From Enchytraeus crypticus (lineage: Eukaryota; Annelida; Clitellata; Enchytraeida; Enchytraeidae), in assembly GCA_905160935.1 (NCBI GenBank), contig CAJHZI010000887.1, forward strand, positions 79,501 to 143,500: 64,000 bases of DNA, read 5' to 3'. A program made the translations under genes and the position numbers. The notes beneath the pieces are model-generated. The model was not told the origin of the DNA and made no database searches. It was given only the letters and a program-made list of their open reading frames with translations. Positions 1 to 10,700 of the stretch are shown here, piece by piece. Numbering within the stretch: the stretch's first letter is position 1; each line of letters opens with the position of its first letter.

Positions 1-200
1 ATATGGCACAAAAGGAACATCATTTCTTAGCTATCATGATCATCATCATGATCATCATTATCATCATCATCATCATCTCTTAAATCCCAGTTTAGTCAAG
101 GAAGGGATTTAGAAATTTAGTAGTAATTTCTTGAGCCTAGGCGTTCACGAACCGAATGCCATTTCCGACGATGGTTTTGATCTTAGTGCCTTCTCGCCTT
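1..200 (-). mobile_element. LINE-A 3' tail fragment
   Basis: Read on the minus strand, the piece ends in the LINE-A 3' signature: a segment matching the end of the LINE-A reading frame (see 62750-63410), then a GAT-rich tail seen here as ATC repeats at positions 35-80. Only the 3' end is present, as expected of 5' truncation during target-primed reverse transcription. Confidence 0.6.
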
Positions 201-374
201 TTACGACACGTGCAGTCCACGGTTGGTCTATTCTTACTTATACATATATAGGGTTGTTGGATTTCTAATTGTATATTTAAATTTTATTCTAACCATAATG
301 CAATATTTTGTAATCTTGCTAAAAATCAATTTTTTCATGCACAATATTTACTATTTGTATAGATCAACTAAAGG

Positions 375-490
375 TCAGAGCCTCTGGTTTGTAGGTAAGT
401 TGTTAGACAGCGGATCAGCAGGTGCAGGGTTCAAATCCAGAGCTGTCCCCGTCACTGACGTCGCTTTCGAGTCAGGAAACTAACGTTAAA
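375..490 (+). mobile_element. tRNA-derived SINE-1 copy
   Basis: Shows the SINE-1 layout: an A-box-like GTAGGTAAGTTG, a B-box GGTTCAAATCC, then the 3' motif ending AACTAACGTTAA. About 10% diverged from the other copies. Confidence 0.65.
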
Positions 491-524
491 CTCAACTATA
501 GACTAAAAATACTGAAATCACGTA

Positions 525-600
525 ATTTTAACGTCCCTGACATTGCCTTATGGCGAGGAACCGGACGTTAAATTCTTATTGATTGATTAATTTAATTATT
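525..600 (+). mobile_element. Repeat D 3' fragment
   Basis: Matches the 3' part of repeat D (full copy at 4900-5035): CCTGACATTGCC, GGCGAGGAACCGGACGTTAA, then a short TTGATTGATT tail. Confidence 0.55.
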
Positions 601-949
601 CCCCCTAAATCAGCAACAGAAAGAACCCTCTACATCAGAATAACGAAGATGACCCTGACCAAAGCCTTGCGGTTAGTCTCAGACCCAGCTTGTTAAGCTA
701 TTATATATTCACTATGACAGTTAATCTAGTGCATTATCACTGAAGAGTCTACCGTAGTCCAACAGACATCGATAACGTCATAGACTGAGTTACAAGAATA
801 TCTAAATTAAAACCAGCTCAATGTAACATTAGCACACCTATGAGTGCCGATTTAGCTTTGTCAACTTTTCGTCATTTTCTTCATGAAATGACGATGACCA
901 AGAATCTGACTGAAATTGAAACAGTGTCTCTTACTGAACCGCTGATTGG

Positions 950-1070
950 GCTGAGCCGGTGGCTTGTTGATAAATTGTTTGACAGCGGATCAGTAGGTGC
1001 AGAGTTCAAATCCAGTGTTATCCCCGTCAGTGATATGCTATCTAGCAGGAAACTGACGTTAAGCTTGGCT
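950..1070 (+). mobile_element. SINE-1 copy
   Basis: The head GAGCCGGTGGCTTG, a B-box variant AGTTCAAATCC and the 3' motif GGAAACTGACGTTAA are all present in order. The copy is diverged in the middle. Confidence 0.6.
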
Positions 1071-1732
1071 TTAGCGTTTAGTAGAAGATAACAATTGATG
1101 TAAAACAAAGAATTCGAGTTTACCCGCTTACGAATCATAATATTACCCATATATAGGCATTAATAATAATAATAAAGGTTTAACGTCCGTTTAGTCGCAT
1201 GTTAAAAGTACGTGCAGTTATTGGTAGAGTCAAATTCCAGTTTTCATAATTTGTTTAGAATATTAATTTTGACATTTATAATTAAACTGAATGTCAAAAT
1301 TATGGGAGGAACTCGTTGACGAAAAGACAGAAATAATTCAGACTCACTCAGCCGCCGATAGAATTTGGTAAAATATTTAATATTATAACATCTTACATAC
1401 TATTATGTTTTATAATGGAATAAAGCCGAAACAAAAAGATGCATAGCAATATAAAGATACGCCAACATTATCAATTAAATAAACACCAACAATAAACATA
1501 AGGAATATGATAGACAGAGTTAAATAAACACAAACATGAAATAATGCATATGATCAAAAGCAAATTAAGTTTTGTTAATATTTGCGCTAATGCTATACTG
1601 TTAGCTCGGCCGCAGTTATGCCTAGGTCTACTGTAGGCGCTCTGGGCTGATGAAACAGACGCTAAACAGACCTTAAACAAGGACCATTATACGACAAATG
1701 TCTAGTCTTCACCCTTTTACTTCAAGGTACAA

Positions 1733-1866
1733 AGCTTGTAAAGCTAACGTTAACGTCAGTTTCCTCACTCGAAAGCGATGTCAGTGACAGGAGAGCCCAG
1801 GATTTGAACCTCGTACATACTGATCCGCGGTCTAGTATCTTAACGACATCGCCATAGGCTCCAGCC
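1733..1866 (-). mobile_element. SINE-1 copy, near full length
   Basis: On the minus strand it runs from GGCTGGAGCC through a B-box-like GGTTCAAATCC to GAGGAAACTGACGTTAAC. All three blocks keep their usual spacing. Confidence 0.7.
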
Positions 1867-2149
1867 GAGTCCACTTCTACAGAATGTTTACATCCCAGGT
1901 CTAACATTGTGTCCGAGTCATTACAACATAGAATAAATCGTGTATTGCACGTGCCGTATGTGAAGACTACGCAGAAACTAAAGATTACAGTGGAAAACCA
2001 CCCCATAGGCCATATATTTCATAACTGATGGCTACATTAAGGTTCCGTGAAGGATTTGGATGGGTTCATCTAATTGATCGACGGAGAACTCTTACTGAGC
2101 GAATAGACAGACTGTAAGATTATGTGTCTTAGATCAGATACTTGACAAC

Positions 2150-2215
2150 AAAGAGAGAGATAGGGAGAGAGAGAGAGAGAGAGAGAGATAGATAGATAGA
2201 TAGATAGATAGATAG
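2150..2215. repeat. GA / GATA microsatellite
   Basis: A run of GAGA followed by about eight GATA units. LINE-B copies end in GA runs, so this may be a decayed LINE-B tail, but no LINE-B sequence is visible beside it. Confidence 0.7.
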
Positions 2216-2434
2216 TGATAATTATGTATTATTGAGCTTCACCTAAGATTGTTACTAAATTCTCAAACAACTAAAAGCAAGAATAAATTTATGAATTTTC
2301 TGTAATTTAAAAAAATTAACCAGTAAAAACAAAATTAAATATTGCTACATACAAGTAAGACAGAGAACAACAAGCATTACGATAAGTAAAATATATCAAG
2401 GCACTAGTTAGTACATTTTATATACAAATCTCTT

Positions 2435-2620
2435 TCACTCTCTCTCTCTCTCTCTCCTAGTGAGCTCCTCACTGGCAGGTCCATGGCATATAATGCCTGC
2501 ACTCTTCTCTGTCTTCTGCTTTCCTCTTCATGTCCACATACGAGTGCATGTTTAAAGCCTCTAACATTCCTAATTTCGGTCTGACTCTGCTTCTCTTTCC
2601 AGCGATTTTGCCTTTCATGG
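2435..2620 (-). mobile_element. LINE-B 3' end fragment with GA tail
   Basis: Matches the C-terminal coding end of LINE-B (main copy 40935-41790), including the bases for the final WTCQ-like residues, followed on the minus strand by the GA-rich tail (seen as CT repeats at 2435-2456). Confidence 0.65.
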
Positions 2621-2791
2621 CCCCCTTTTTTACGTACACATAAATATAATTATTTTTATAATAATGTCTTCCTAGAAATCATTAAATAACTTTTCTATAC
2701 ATCTCACTGAAAGCAACAATGAAAACGTATAGGAACAACGCATATATGGGCTATTATGTCTTAATAAAACAAACAAATGTAATTTCAAATT

Positions 2792-2914
2792 CTAACGTTA
2801 ACGTCAGTTTCCTCACTCGAAAACGATGTCAGTGACGGGTGAGCCCAGGATTTGAACCCCGCACATACTAATTCGCGATCGAATATTTTACCGACATCGC
2901 CACTGGTTCCAGCC
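2792..2914 (-). mobile_element. SINE-1 copy
   Basis: A minus-strand SINE-1 with an intact B-box (GGTTCAAATCC) and 3' motif. The head reads GGCTGGAACCAGTGGCGATG. Confidence 0.7.
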
Positions 2915-3029
2915 GTAACTAAGTACACACAAGTACAAGTAAGTTCAAACAGTTTAGAATTTCAGCAATTTATAATATTTATTAAAGAGTTTCAGCAGTG
3001 CTCGTAACTACTTTAAGTTGATAACACAG

Positions 3030-3135
3030 TTGATCAGTAGGTGCAGGGTTCAAATCCTGGGCTCGCCCGCCACTGACATCGCTTTCGAGTGAGGAAACTG
3101 ACGTTAACATTAGCTTTACCAGCTTTAACTCACCT
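3030..3135 (+). mobile_element. 5'-truncated SINE-1
   Basis: Begins inside the head at GATCAGTAGGTGC. The B-box, the 3' motif and the terminal TTAGCTTTACCAGCTTT are intact. Confidence 0.65.
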
Positions 3136-3504
3136 GTCAGAGGTCATGAGTTCAAACCCCCGTCTGATCGCCTCTACAAGAACCCTATACTATAGGTCTT
3201 ACGTTAAGCTCAGCAGCTTACCCTAATATCTCAGACAGTATTGCACAGTAAAACCAATGCTACACTAGAGAACAAATAATTATAACAAAATAAGAAAAAC
3301 CTCTTTTATAACTCGAACAATTTCAGTATAACTAAAACGAAATACTCCTTTACTAGATACATTACCATGTAATTACTTATAAATAATTTAGTAATTAATT
3401 ACAGATTAATAAATGATTTATTACATACTTTACAATGTTTCTGTTATTGACTCTATTTTCTAGTTTTATTGTTTCCTTTGTTAGTCAAGGATATTAAATT
3501 TGTT

Positions 3505-3700
3505 TATTAAGCCCGGTTAGTACATGGATGGATGATCACCTTGGTAAACCGAGTGTCGACAGATTTGAAGGACAAAGATCTCTACGGTATTTGAAACTAA
3601 TTCGATCTTAAAACCGCAAAGGCAGCAAACAATGCGCTTTCAAAGACAATGATATACATAAATTTACTATTTAAGAAATATTCGACGCAGCTAATATTTA
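3505..3700 (+). mobile_element. 5S-rRNA-like SINE (partial)
   Basis: The segment GGTTAGTACATGGATGG followed by CACCTTGGTAAACCGAG resembles the internal promoter region of 5S rRNA genes (C box and 3' half). The body after it matches the copy at 29385-29600, including a shared CTTTCAAAGACAA-type block. A 5S-derived head makes it SINE3-like. Confidence 0.5.
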
Positions 3701-3704
3701 CTCT

Positions 3705-3900
3705 AGTAATCATTATCATCTTCCCTTGAATCCAAGTTTAACTAGAGTCGGGATACGAATAGACTGTCTCAAATCTTCTCTGTCCTACACCATATCATCC
3801 ATCAGTCAATCCCCAATTTCAGACTTTTCCATTCGGCTAAATTTTTGTAGCAATTTCTGGAGCCTAGGCGCTCATGAACTGAATGCCCTTTCTGACGTTG
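3705..3900 (-). mobile_element. LINE-A 3' tail
   Basis: A minus-strand copy of the last ~180 bases of LINE-A, including the region encoding the RRKSIRIP-like C-terminus in degraded form and the GAT tail. Confidence 0.6.
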
Positions 3901-4721
3901 ATAATATTTACTCAAATAAGTTCCATATATATGATATCAATAAGCCATCGTCCTATGACAGTCCAAGAAACGTGTACAAGAAAGAAATGAACGAATAAAT
4001 TGATACAATTAACGATTAGTTACATGAATTTGGCAAATTGAATCTTGAATAGCAAAATATTTTAAAAAAAACAAGGAGCTAATTAACCTTTGGCTAATAT
4101 TTCGTTCCTCAAACCAAAAAAGTTTGAGGAAGACAAATAGAGAAACAGTTATGGGAAATCCAGAAATCATCAGTTTTCTATTCTAACAGCCGAGCTGTTT
4201 TATCCGACGTCACAACGAATGGATTGTATCAGCAAGCCGTCTAACTGCGCTTAAGTCACAGTGGTATACACTACACACCGACAGTAAACATAGCATACAA
4301 TACACGCGTATGCTACGTAGAGCCTACAGCACTGAACAGGGTACATAGTACGCTGTAAGCTGATTAACTTATTAAAACAGAGCAGATTGTGAGGACCTGC
4401 ATCATAAGATAAACACAAAAAGGTAGGTTTGAGGAAGCCACCAGGGTGGGTGGATAGGGAAAAGGTCTAGAATAAAATGTGGCTCATACAAGAGATCGTC
4501 CTGAGAAAAGAGAATTGGAACCTTCAAGCATCAACGCTATTTTACGCTATCGAATAAAAACAAGCAGCACGAAAAATAACAGGCAAATAAAAAAACTTAA
4601 GACGTTCCTAATACAGCCGTTAGAAGAGAAACTCTAAGCGGAGTCTCTACCGGCACGTCACGTAGGAAACTAACGAACAATGGAGGAATCTTTTGATAGG
4701 AGAGCAGCACTACGATGATCA

Positions 4722-7700
4722 TCAGTGTGGAATGTTTCTTCGCCTCGTGGAGCCCACCTCATCTCCACCCCTCTCTACACCCTGCTCCTGATCGGAGATA
4801 TCTGACCTACTGACCTCTTCAATATCATCATCCTGCAACACATACACACTAGCGATATAAAGCAGAAACCAAATCATACAATAGCAACTGTGTTGTCATT
4901 ACTCGTGTTCTGTATTGTCGAGTTGTGGTGCTTTGGCGCCTGTTTGTGTAGAGTCTGCAAGAGACGTCCCTGACATTGCTTATGGCGAGGAACCGGACGT
5001 TAAATTCCTATTCCTATTGATTGATTAATTGTGTCCGGGTTGCTGAAGAATAGACCAACCGTAGACTGCACGGTTGGTAAAAGGCAACAAAGCAAAAAAA
5101 TCCAAACAAACGTCAGAAAGGGTATTTGGTCGGTGAGCGTCTAAGCACCAGAAATTGTTACAAGTTTTAAAAATTTTGACCCTAGTTAAACCGGGATTCA
5201 AGAAAGATGATGATGATATAATAATACAATATATCTGTCAGACAGATATATTTTTATACAATAGTGTCTATCAGTTTATGCTAGTTAGATGGATCGACCC
5301 ACAGCTTGCAGCCAGCTTGTCGATTGGTCGCACATCGTTCAGTCAATCAATCAATAATATATCAGCTGAGCAGTCAATGAGTTGGTGGATCAATCAGCAG
5401 TCAATCAGTGAATCACCCATCAGTCAGTCAATTAATCAACCTACCATTCAACCAAGCAACCAAGCAAGCAACCAACCAACCAAGCAAGCAACTAACCAAC
5501 CAACCAATCAATCAATCAATCAGTCAATCAATTAATCAATCAATCAATACCTCAATTTACCAATCCATCAATCAAACCATTCATCCAATCCTCAATTATT
5601 CCATGAATAAACCCAGTTTCAGGACTACGGTTCCAGACAGAGCACAATGCCTCCAGGTGTCGCCACAGTTTTAACTACAAACCTCTTCATAGTATTAACA
5701 GTATTAACTACAAACCTCTTCATAGTATTAACAGTATTAACTACAAACCTCTTCATAGTATTAACAGTATTAACTACAAACCTCTTCATAGTATTAACAG
5801 TATTAACTACAAACCTCTTCATAGTATTAACAGTTTTAACTACAAACCTCTTCGTAGTAATAACAGTTTTAACTACAAAACCTCTTCAGAAGGGTCGCTT
5901 CCCTCTCGCTCTGTCTTCTTGTCCCCCGAACCATCCAAGTCATCCGCTAAATCCTCATCCTCAAACTCTTCCTCATCCGGGTGACCTCTAGCTGCAGCGT
6001 GACCTCCCAGCATGTCACACAGACATACGCAACCCTATAGGCACACATACACACAGTGATACTATCACACATACAGAACCCTATACTCACACATACACAG
6101 CGATGTCAGCACACATACACAGTGATATTAGTACACACACAGAACCACATACAGTCTATTTGTATCCCGACCCTGGTTAAACTGGGAATCAAGGGAGGAT
6201 GCTGATGATGATGATGCTGAACCCTATACTCGCACATATACAGAGATATTTCACACATATACATAGATATCATCACACATAACGAGATATAACTAATTAT
6301 GGCATAAATTAATAGACTATATTATATAAAATATGGTATTAATACAGATAACAACACATTAATAACTAAGTCTAAACTCCTAAGCATGATATAAAACCAA
6401 TATCTGAGAGATCTCAGTACCTCGGAGATAATTGTAATTAATTAAGAGACTGCCAGCACAAAGTTAGTTCATTACAAATCTACCCTGACCATTTTTGATC
6501 ACCGGACCGGCTTTCGTTTAGGACCTTACTTCACCTCAGCACATTTCTTTTCCAGAACGGTTTGGGTGAAATTATCTGTAGTGATGTGTGCTTTTGTAGT
6601 TATCAGGACGTCCCTGACGTCATCCCTGGATGAGGAAATGGACGTTAAACCTTTGTTATTATTATTATTACAACCAAACGTTGGACCCTTGTTAACAACG
6701 CCATCAACAGCTAATAAAAGAAAGCAGTAGAACAAGAACTACTGACCAATCCCAGAGCTAGACCAATGAGGAGAGTGGCAACGGCTATCGCGAGGTAAGA
6801 CACCCACACCGGTATTCCATAGTCCGTCGTTACACTCGTGTGCAGGTTCTAAGCATAAAAAATGCAGTATAATGCTCTGCCTTTAAGCTTCTGTACACAT
6901 TTCTAAACGCACGTTTTACAAAGATATTACTCCGTCATACAGCTGTTACAGCTGTGTAAAGGTTTCAAAATGCACGACATACAATGATATTTACTCTGTC
7001 ATACAGCTGTTTACAGATTTTAAATCATGACATACACTGGCTGGAACCAGTGGCGATGTTGGTAAGATATTCGTTCGCGGTTCAGTAAGTGCGGGGCTCA
7101 AATCATGGGCTCACCCATCACTGACATCGCTCTCAAGAGATGAAACTGACTTTCAGATTAATTAGCTTTACCAGCTTTAACACTTACAGGTACATGAGCA
7201 CTTACAGGTACACAAACAATTACAGGTACACTAGCACATACAGGTACACTAGCACTTACAGGTACACCAGAACTTACAGGTACACCAGCACTTACAGATA
7301 CACTAACACTTACAGGTACACGAACACTTACAGGTACACTAGCACTTACAGGTACACTAGCACTTACAGGTACACTAACACTTACAGGTACACTAACACT
7401 TACAGGTACACTAGAACATACAGGTACACTAGCCCTTACAGGTACACTAGCACTTACAGGTACACTAACACTTACAGGTACACTAGCACTTACAGGTACA
7501 CTAGCACTTACAGATACACTAACACTTACAGGTACACTAGTCATTAAGGACACACTAATAATTACAAGTTTACAACGAGTTATGCATACAGAGACAAGTA
7601 GCTTACCCTGATGGCAATGGAGCCCTGAAAGAAGATTGCCATAAGACTCATCCTATAATAGAACAATCAACCAGCCTAATCCATTTACACCGCATGTAGT

Positions 7701-10700
7701 TCAGACGCACTTAATCTCAAGATCAGAAGCACAAAGTTTCTCTTACAGAAGATTCAGTGCATTAGTGCTACCATCATCAAGTATTCTCTATCTCTTAGTG
7801 AACTGCCCACTGGCAGGTCTATGGTGCACAACGCCTCCACTCATCTCCATTTTCCATTTTACTTTTCATGTCCACTTATGAGTGGATCTTTAAATCGTCC
7901 ATATCATTCCTTTTGTTATACCATTATTCTTGGGGGATTCTGCTTATGACGAGGTGGGCCTCCTATGCCTTCCTCAGCTTCGACTAAACTTTTACTGGGC
8001 AGGGGTGTCATTGCTGAGAAAAACAATCTTGTTTTTCCCAACATCACATACCAGATTATGCTTATTAGACACTTAATTTAATAAAGTATGCATAGCTTGG
8101 TACTTAGAATAGATTGAGAGTTACACAAAGTATAAACAGTTTAGTACTGAGCGTAGATTGAGAGTTGAATATAAAAAACACAAAGTATAAACGGCTTGAT
8201 ACTGAGTGCAGATGGAGAGTGGAGTTAATTCCGAGATCTACGTAATTTCCGTTAATGAAATAAACATGCATTACATAGTGAAATGATCAACTATGTCATC
8301 ACTAATATCGATCACTTTTAATACCTCATGTTTAATCCGTTAGGCAATTTTGTCCATTTTCCGTGTAACCAGTCCAGTGAATGTCTGAGATTTTACGCTC
8401 AGATCAGCGCGGCTGGGATTCGAACCAGCGAGAGTTTAATTCACCTCAGGATCTGTCATTTAAAAGTTCATGACGTTACCTCTACGCTATTGAGACATTC
8501 TACTCGTTGGAAGTATTAGTATTGGCAATGGCTCATTGTAGCAAGTTGACACTTACAGCTTGGAGTTGGGAGCGAGGTACCAGGACACAGGTTCAACTTC
8601 AGCCCATTTCTCATCTATAACAAAACTAGAGAGGTCGTTCTCTGTACGGGATCTCTTGTACTGTCGAAACACTCCGTCCTTCACGCTGTATGGACAATCA
8701 CATTAAACCACATAAACACTCCGGCCTTTACGTTGTATGAACAATCACATTAAACCACATAAACACTCCGGCCTTTACGCTGTATGAACAATCACATTAA
8801 ACCACATAAAAAATTTATTTTAAAAAAGTAAACACACATTATAGTGAAATGATGAACTATGTTGATATCTACACTTTTAATACCACATGTTTAAACCATT
8901 AGGCAATTTAGATCATTTTCCGTATAACCAGTCCAGTGAATGTCCGAGATATTACTCTCAGATCAGCATGGCTGGGATTTGAACCCGCAAGAAAAACCCT
9001 GTTCTTCACGCTGTATGAACAATCACATTAAATCACATAAACACCCGTCCTACACGCTGTATGGACAATCACATTAAACCACATAAACACCTGTCCTTCA
9101 TGCTGCATGGACAATCACATTAAACCACATAAACACCCGTCCTACATGCTGTATGGACTATCACATTAAACCACATAAACACCCTGTCCTGCATGCTGCA
9201 TGGACAATGACAATAATGTAATTTAAAAATATCAGTGCACTCTTAGTTTAAGACTCCTTTCAAGTTTCATGTGGTTTGGGAACAGTTGTAACTTTAACAT
9301 TTTGTAAAGCAGATATTCTATTCTATTAATAGTTTAGGTTTAATTACTTTTGTTTGAAAAACATCATCATCATCAGCTTCCCTTGAATCTCAGTTTAACT
9401 AATGTTGGAATACCAATAGACCTTATTTTCCAATTATTTTAAAAAATTTAGAATGTTAGAACACATTAGAATACGTAGGAAAATTTAAAGTAATGCTCGA
9501 ACCCTTTCATAACTAGAAATAGGGAAACAGGTTTTCTAATCATGTAGAGCTTTCACTTTTTGTAAGGCGGGATAAGGGAATGGATGCAATCATATGCGAT
9601 CATACAGATAAAAGGGTTAGCCACAGAAACATATGAATATGGATTGAAATCCATGTAATTTGCTTCTTAGCTAAACCAATGAAAAATAAAATTTTAATAA
9701 AGAAAATAAAATATTAAAATTAATGTTTACTTTTAACTTTCTAAAGAGAATGGAAAAGTTTCTATTAATATGCTAACACAAGTTTACCTGGGATTCAAGG
9801 GAAGATTATGATGATGATGCACGTATAATTTTAAATTCAGTATTATCTTATATTCACTTTGAAATTAAATTGTAAAAATGTAGTTAGATATTAAATATTG
9901 AAATTACTTATTTCAATTTTTTGCTTAAGCAAATAATAGAAGATACAAACTGATAGATGGTCGGCAGAGAGGTGATAAAGAATCGACCACTGAGAGCTGT
10001 ACGAAATTAACAAAAACAAAATTTATTAGCATACACACAAATCCAGGTAACTTCTTTGTTCGTAAGACAGCTTACCGTAGACCACCAGGCAGGCAGGTTA
10101 GAGGTATGTCCTCAACGATATGCACAAAGTGGTGAATCACGAATACCACAGAGAAGCAGACTTCTCTGCATCTGACCCGTACAGAAACGATTCAAATGAC
10201 ACTAACTTCCTCTAACTTTCTCTGTAAGACACTCGACCGCGGATAAGTATGTGCAGAGTTTAAATCCTGGGCTCGCCCATCACTGACATCGCTATCGAGT
10301 GAGGAAACTGACGTTAACATTAGCTTTACCAGCTTTTAAGGGGATTCATTCCTGAAAGAGATGAGACGGATCCTGAACAAGATAGGGGCTCAGAATAAAA
10401 GGTACAAAAATATACAATACCAAGAAAAATTATCATAAAAATGGATTATACAACAGCCCTAGAGCAATTTTTATATATCTTTAGCTAGAAATAATGATAC
10501 TTGTAATTGAAAATATGAACTAAGGTTTATAAGAGAAGATCAAAAGCAGCAGGCTACAGTTGGCTTTAGTGACGTTAAAGTACAAAAACTATAAATACAC
10601 GATTTAGGATCATCACATCAAATTGCTTTTAAATCTGATCATCAGAAGACAATGTGCCCAGTACACTTGTAGATACGGTACCAGCTCAACAACAAGTATT

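Larger units (their letters stand above)
1..4721. other. Spacer downstream of TMX1, repeats only
   Basis: No exon of a host gene could be supported here. The stretch holds SINE-1 copies on both strands, 3' ends of LINE-A and LINE-B, a 5S-like SINE, a repeat-D fragment and GA/GATA microsatellites, each listed separately. The remaining sequence is AT-rich with many stops in all frames. Short open frames in it overlap these repeats and look accidental. Confidence 0.6.

Noticed and set aside
7140..7553. Thr/Tyr-rich (plus) and Val/Ser-rich (minus) open frames of about 130 codons
   Set aside because: Both are translations of the 18-bp minisatellite in a TMX1 intron; a period divisible by three keeps frames open without selection.
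8270..8501. Functional tRNA gene
   Set aside because: A- and B-box-like words are present, but no cloverleaf with a paired acceptor stem could be drawn, and many copies of the same sequence occur. These are SINEs.
10081..10180. Possible TMX1 exon near a GTAAGC donor
   Set aside because: No frame resembles TMX1. The true exon 3 was found at 9996-9951 with matching phases and the SLPT motif.
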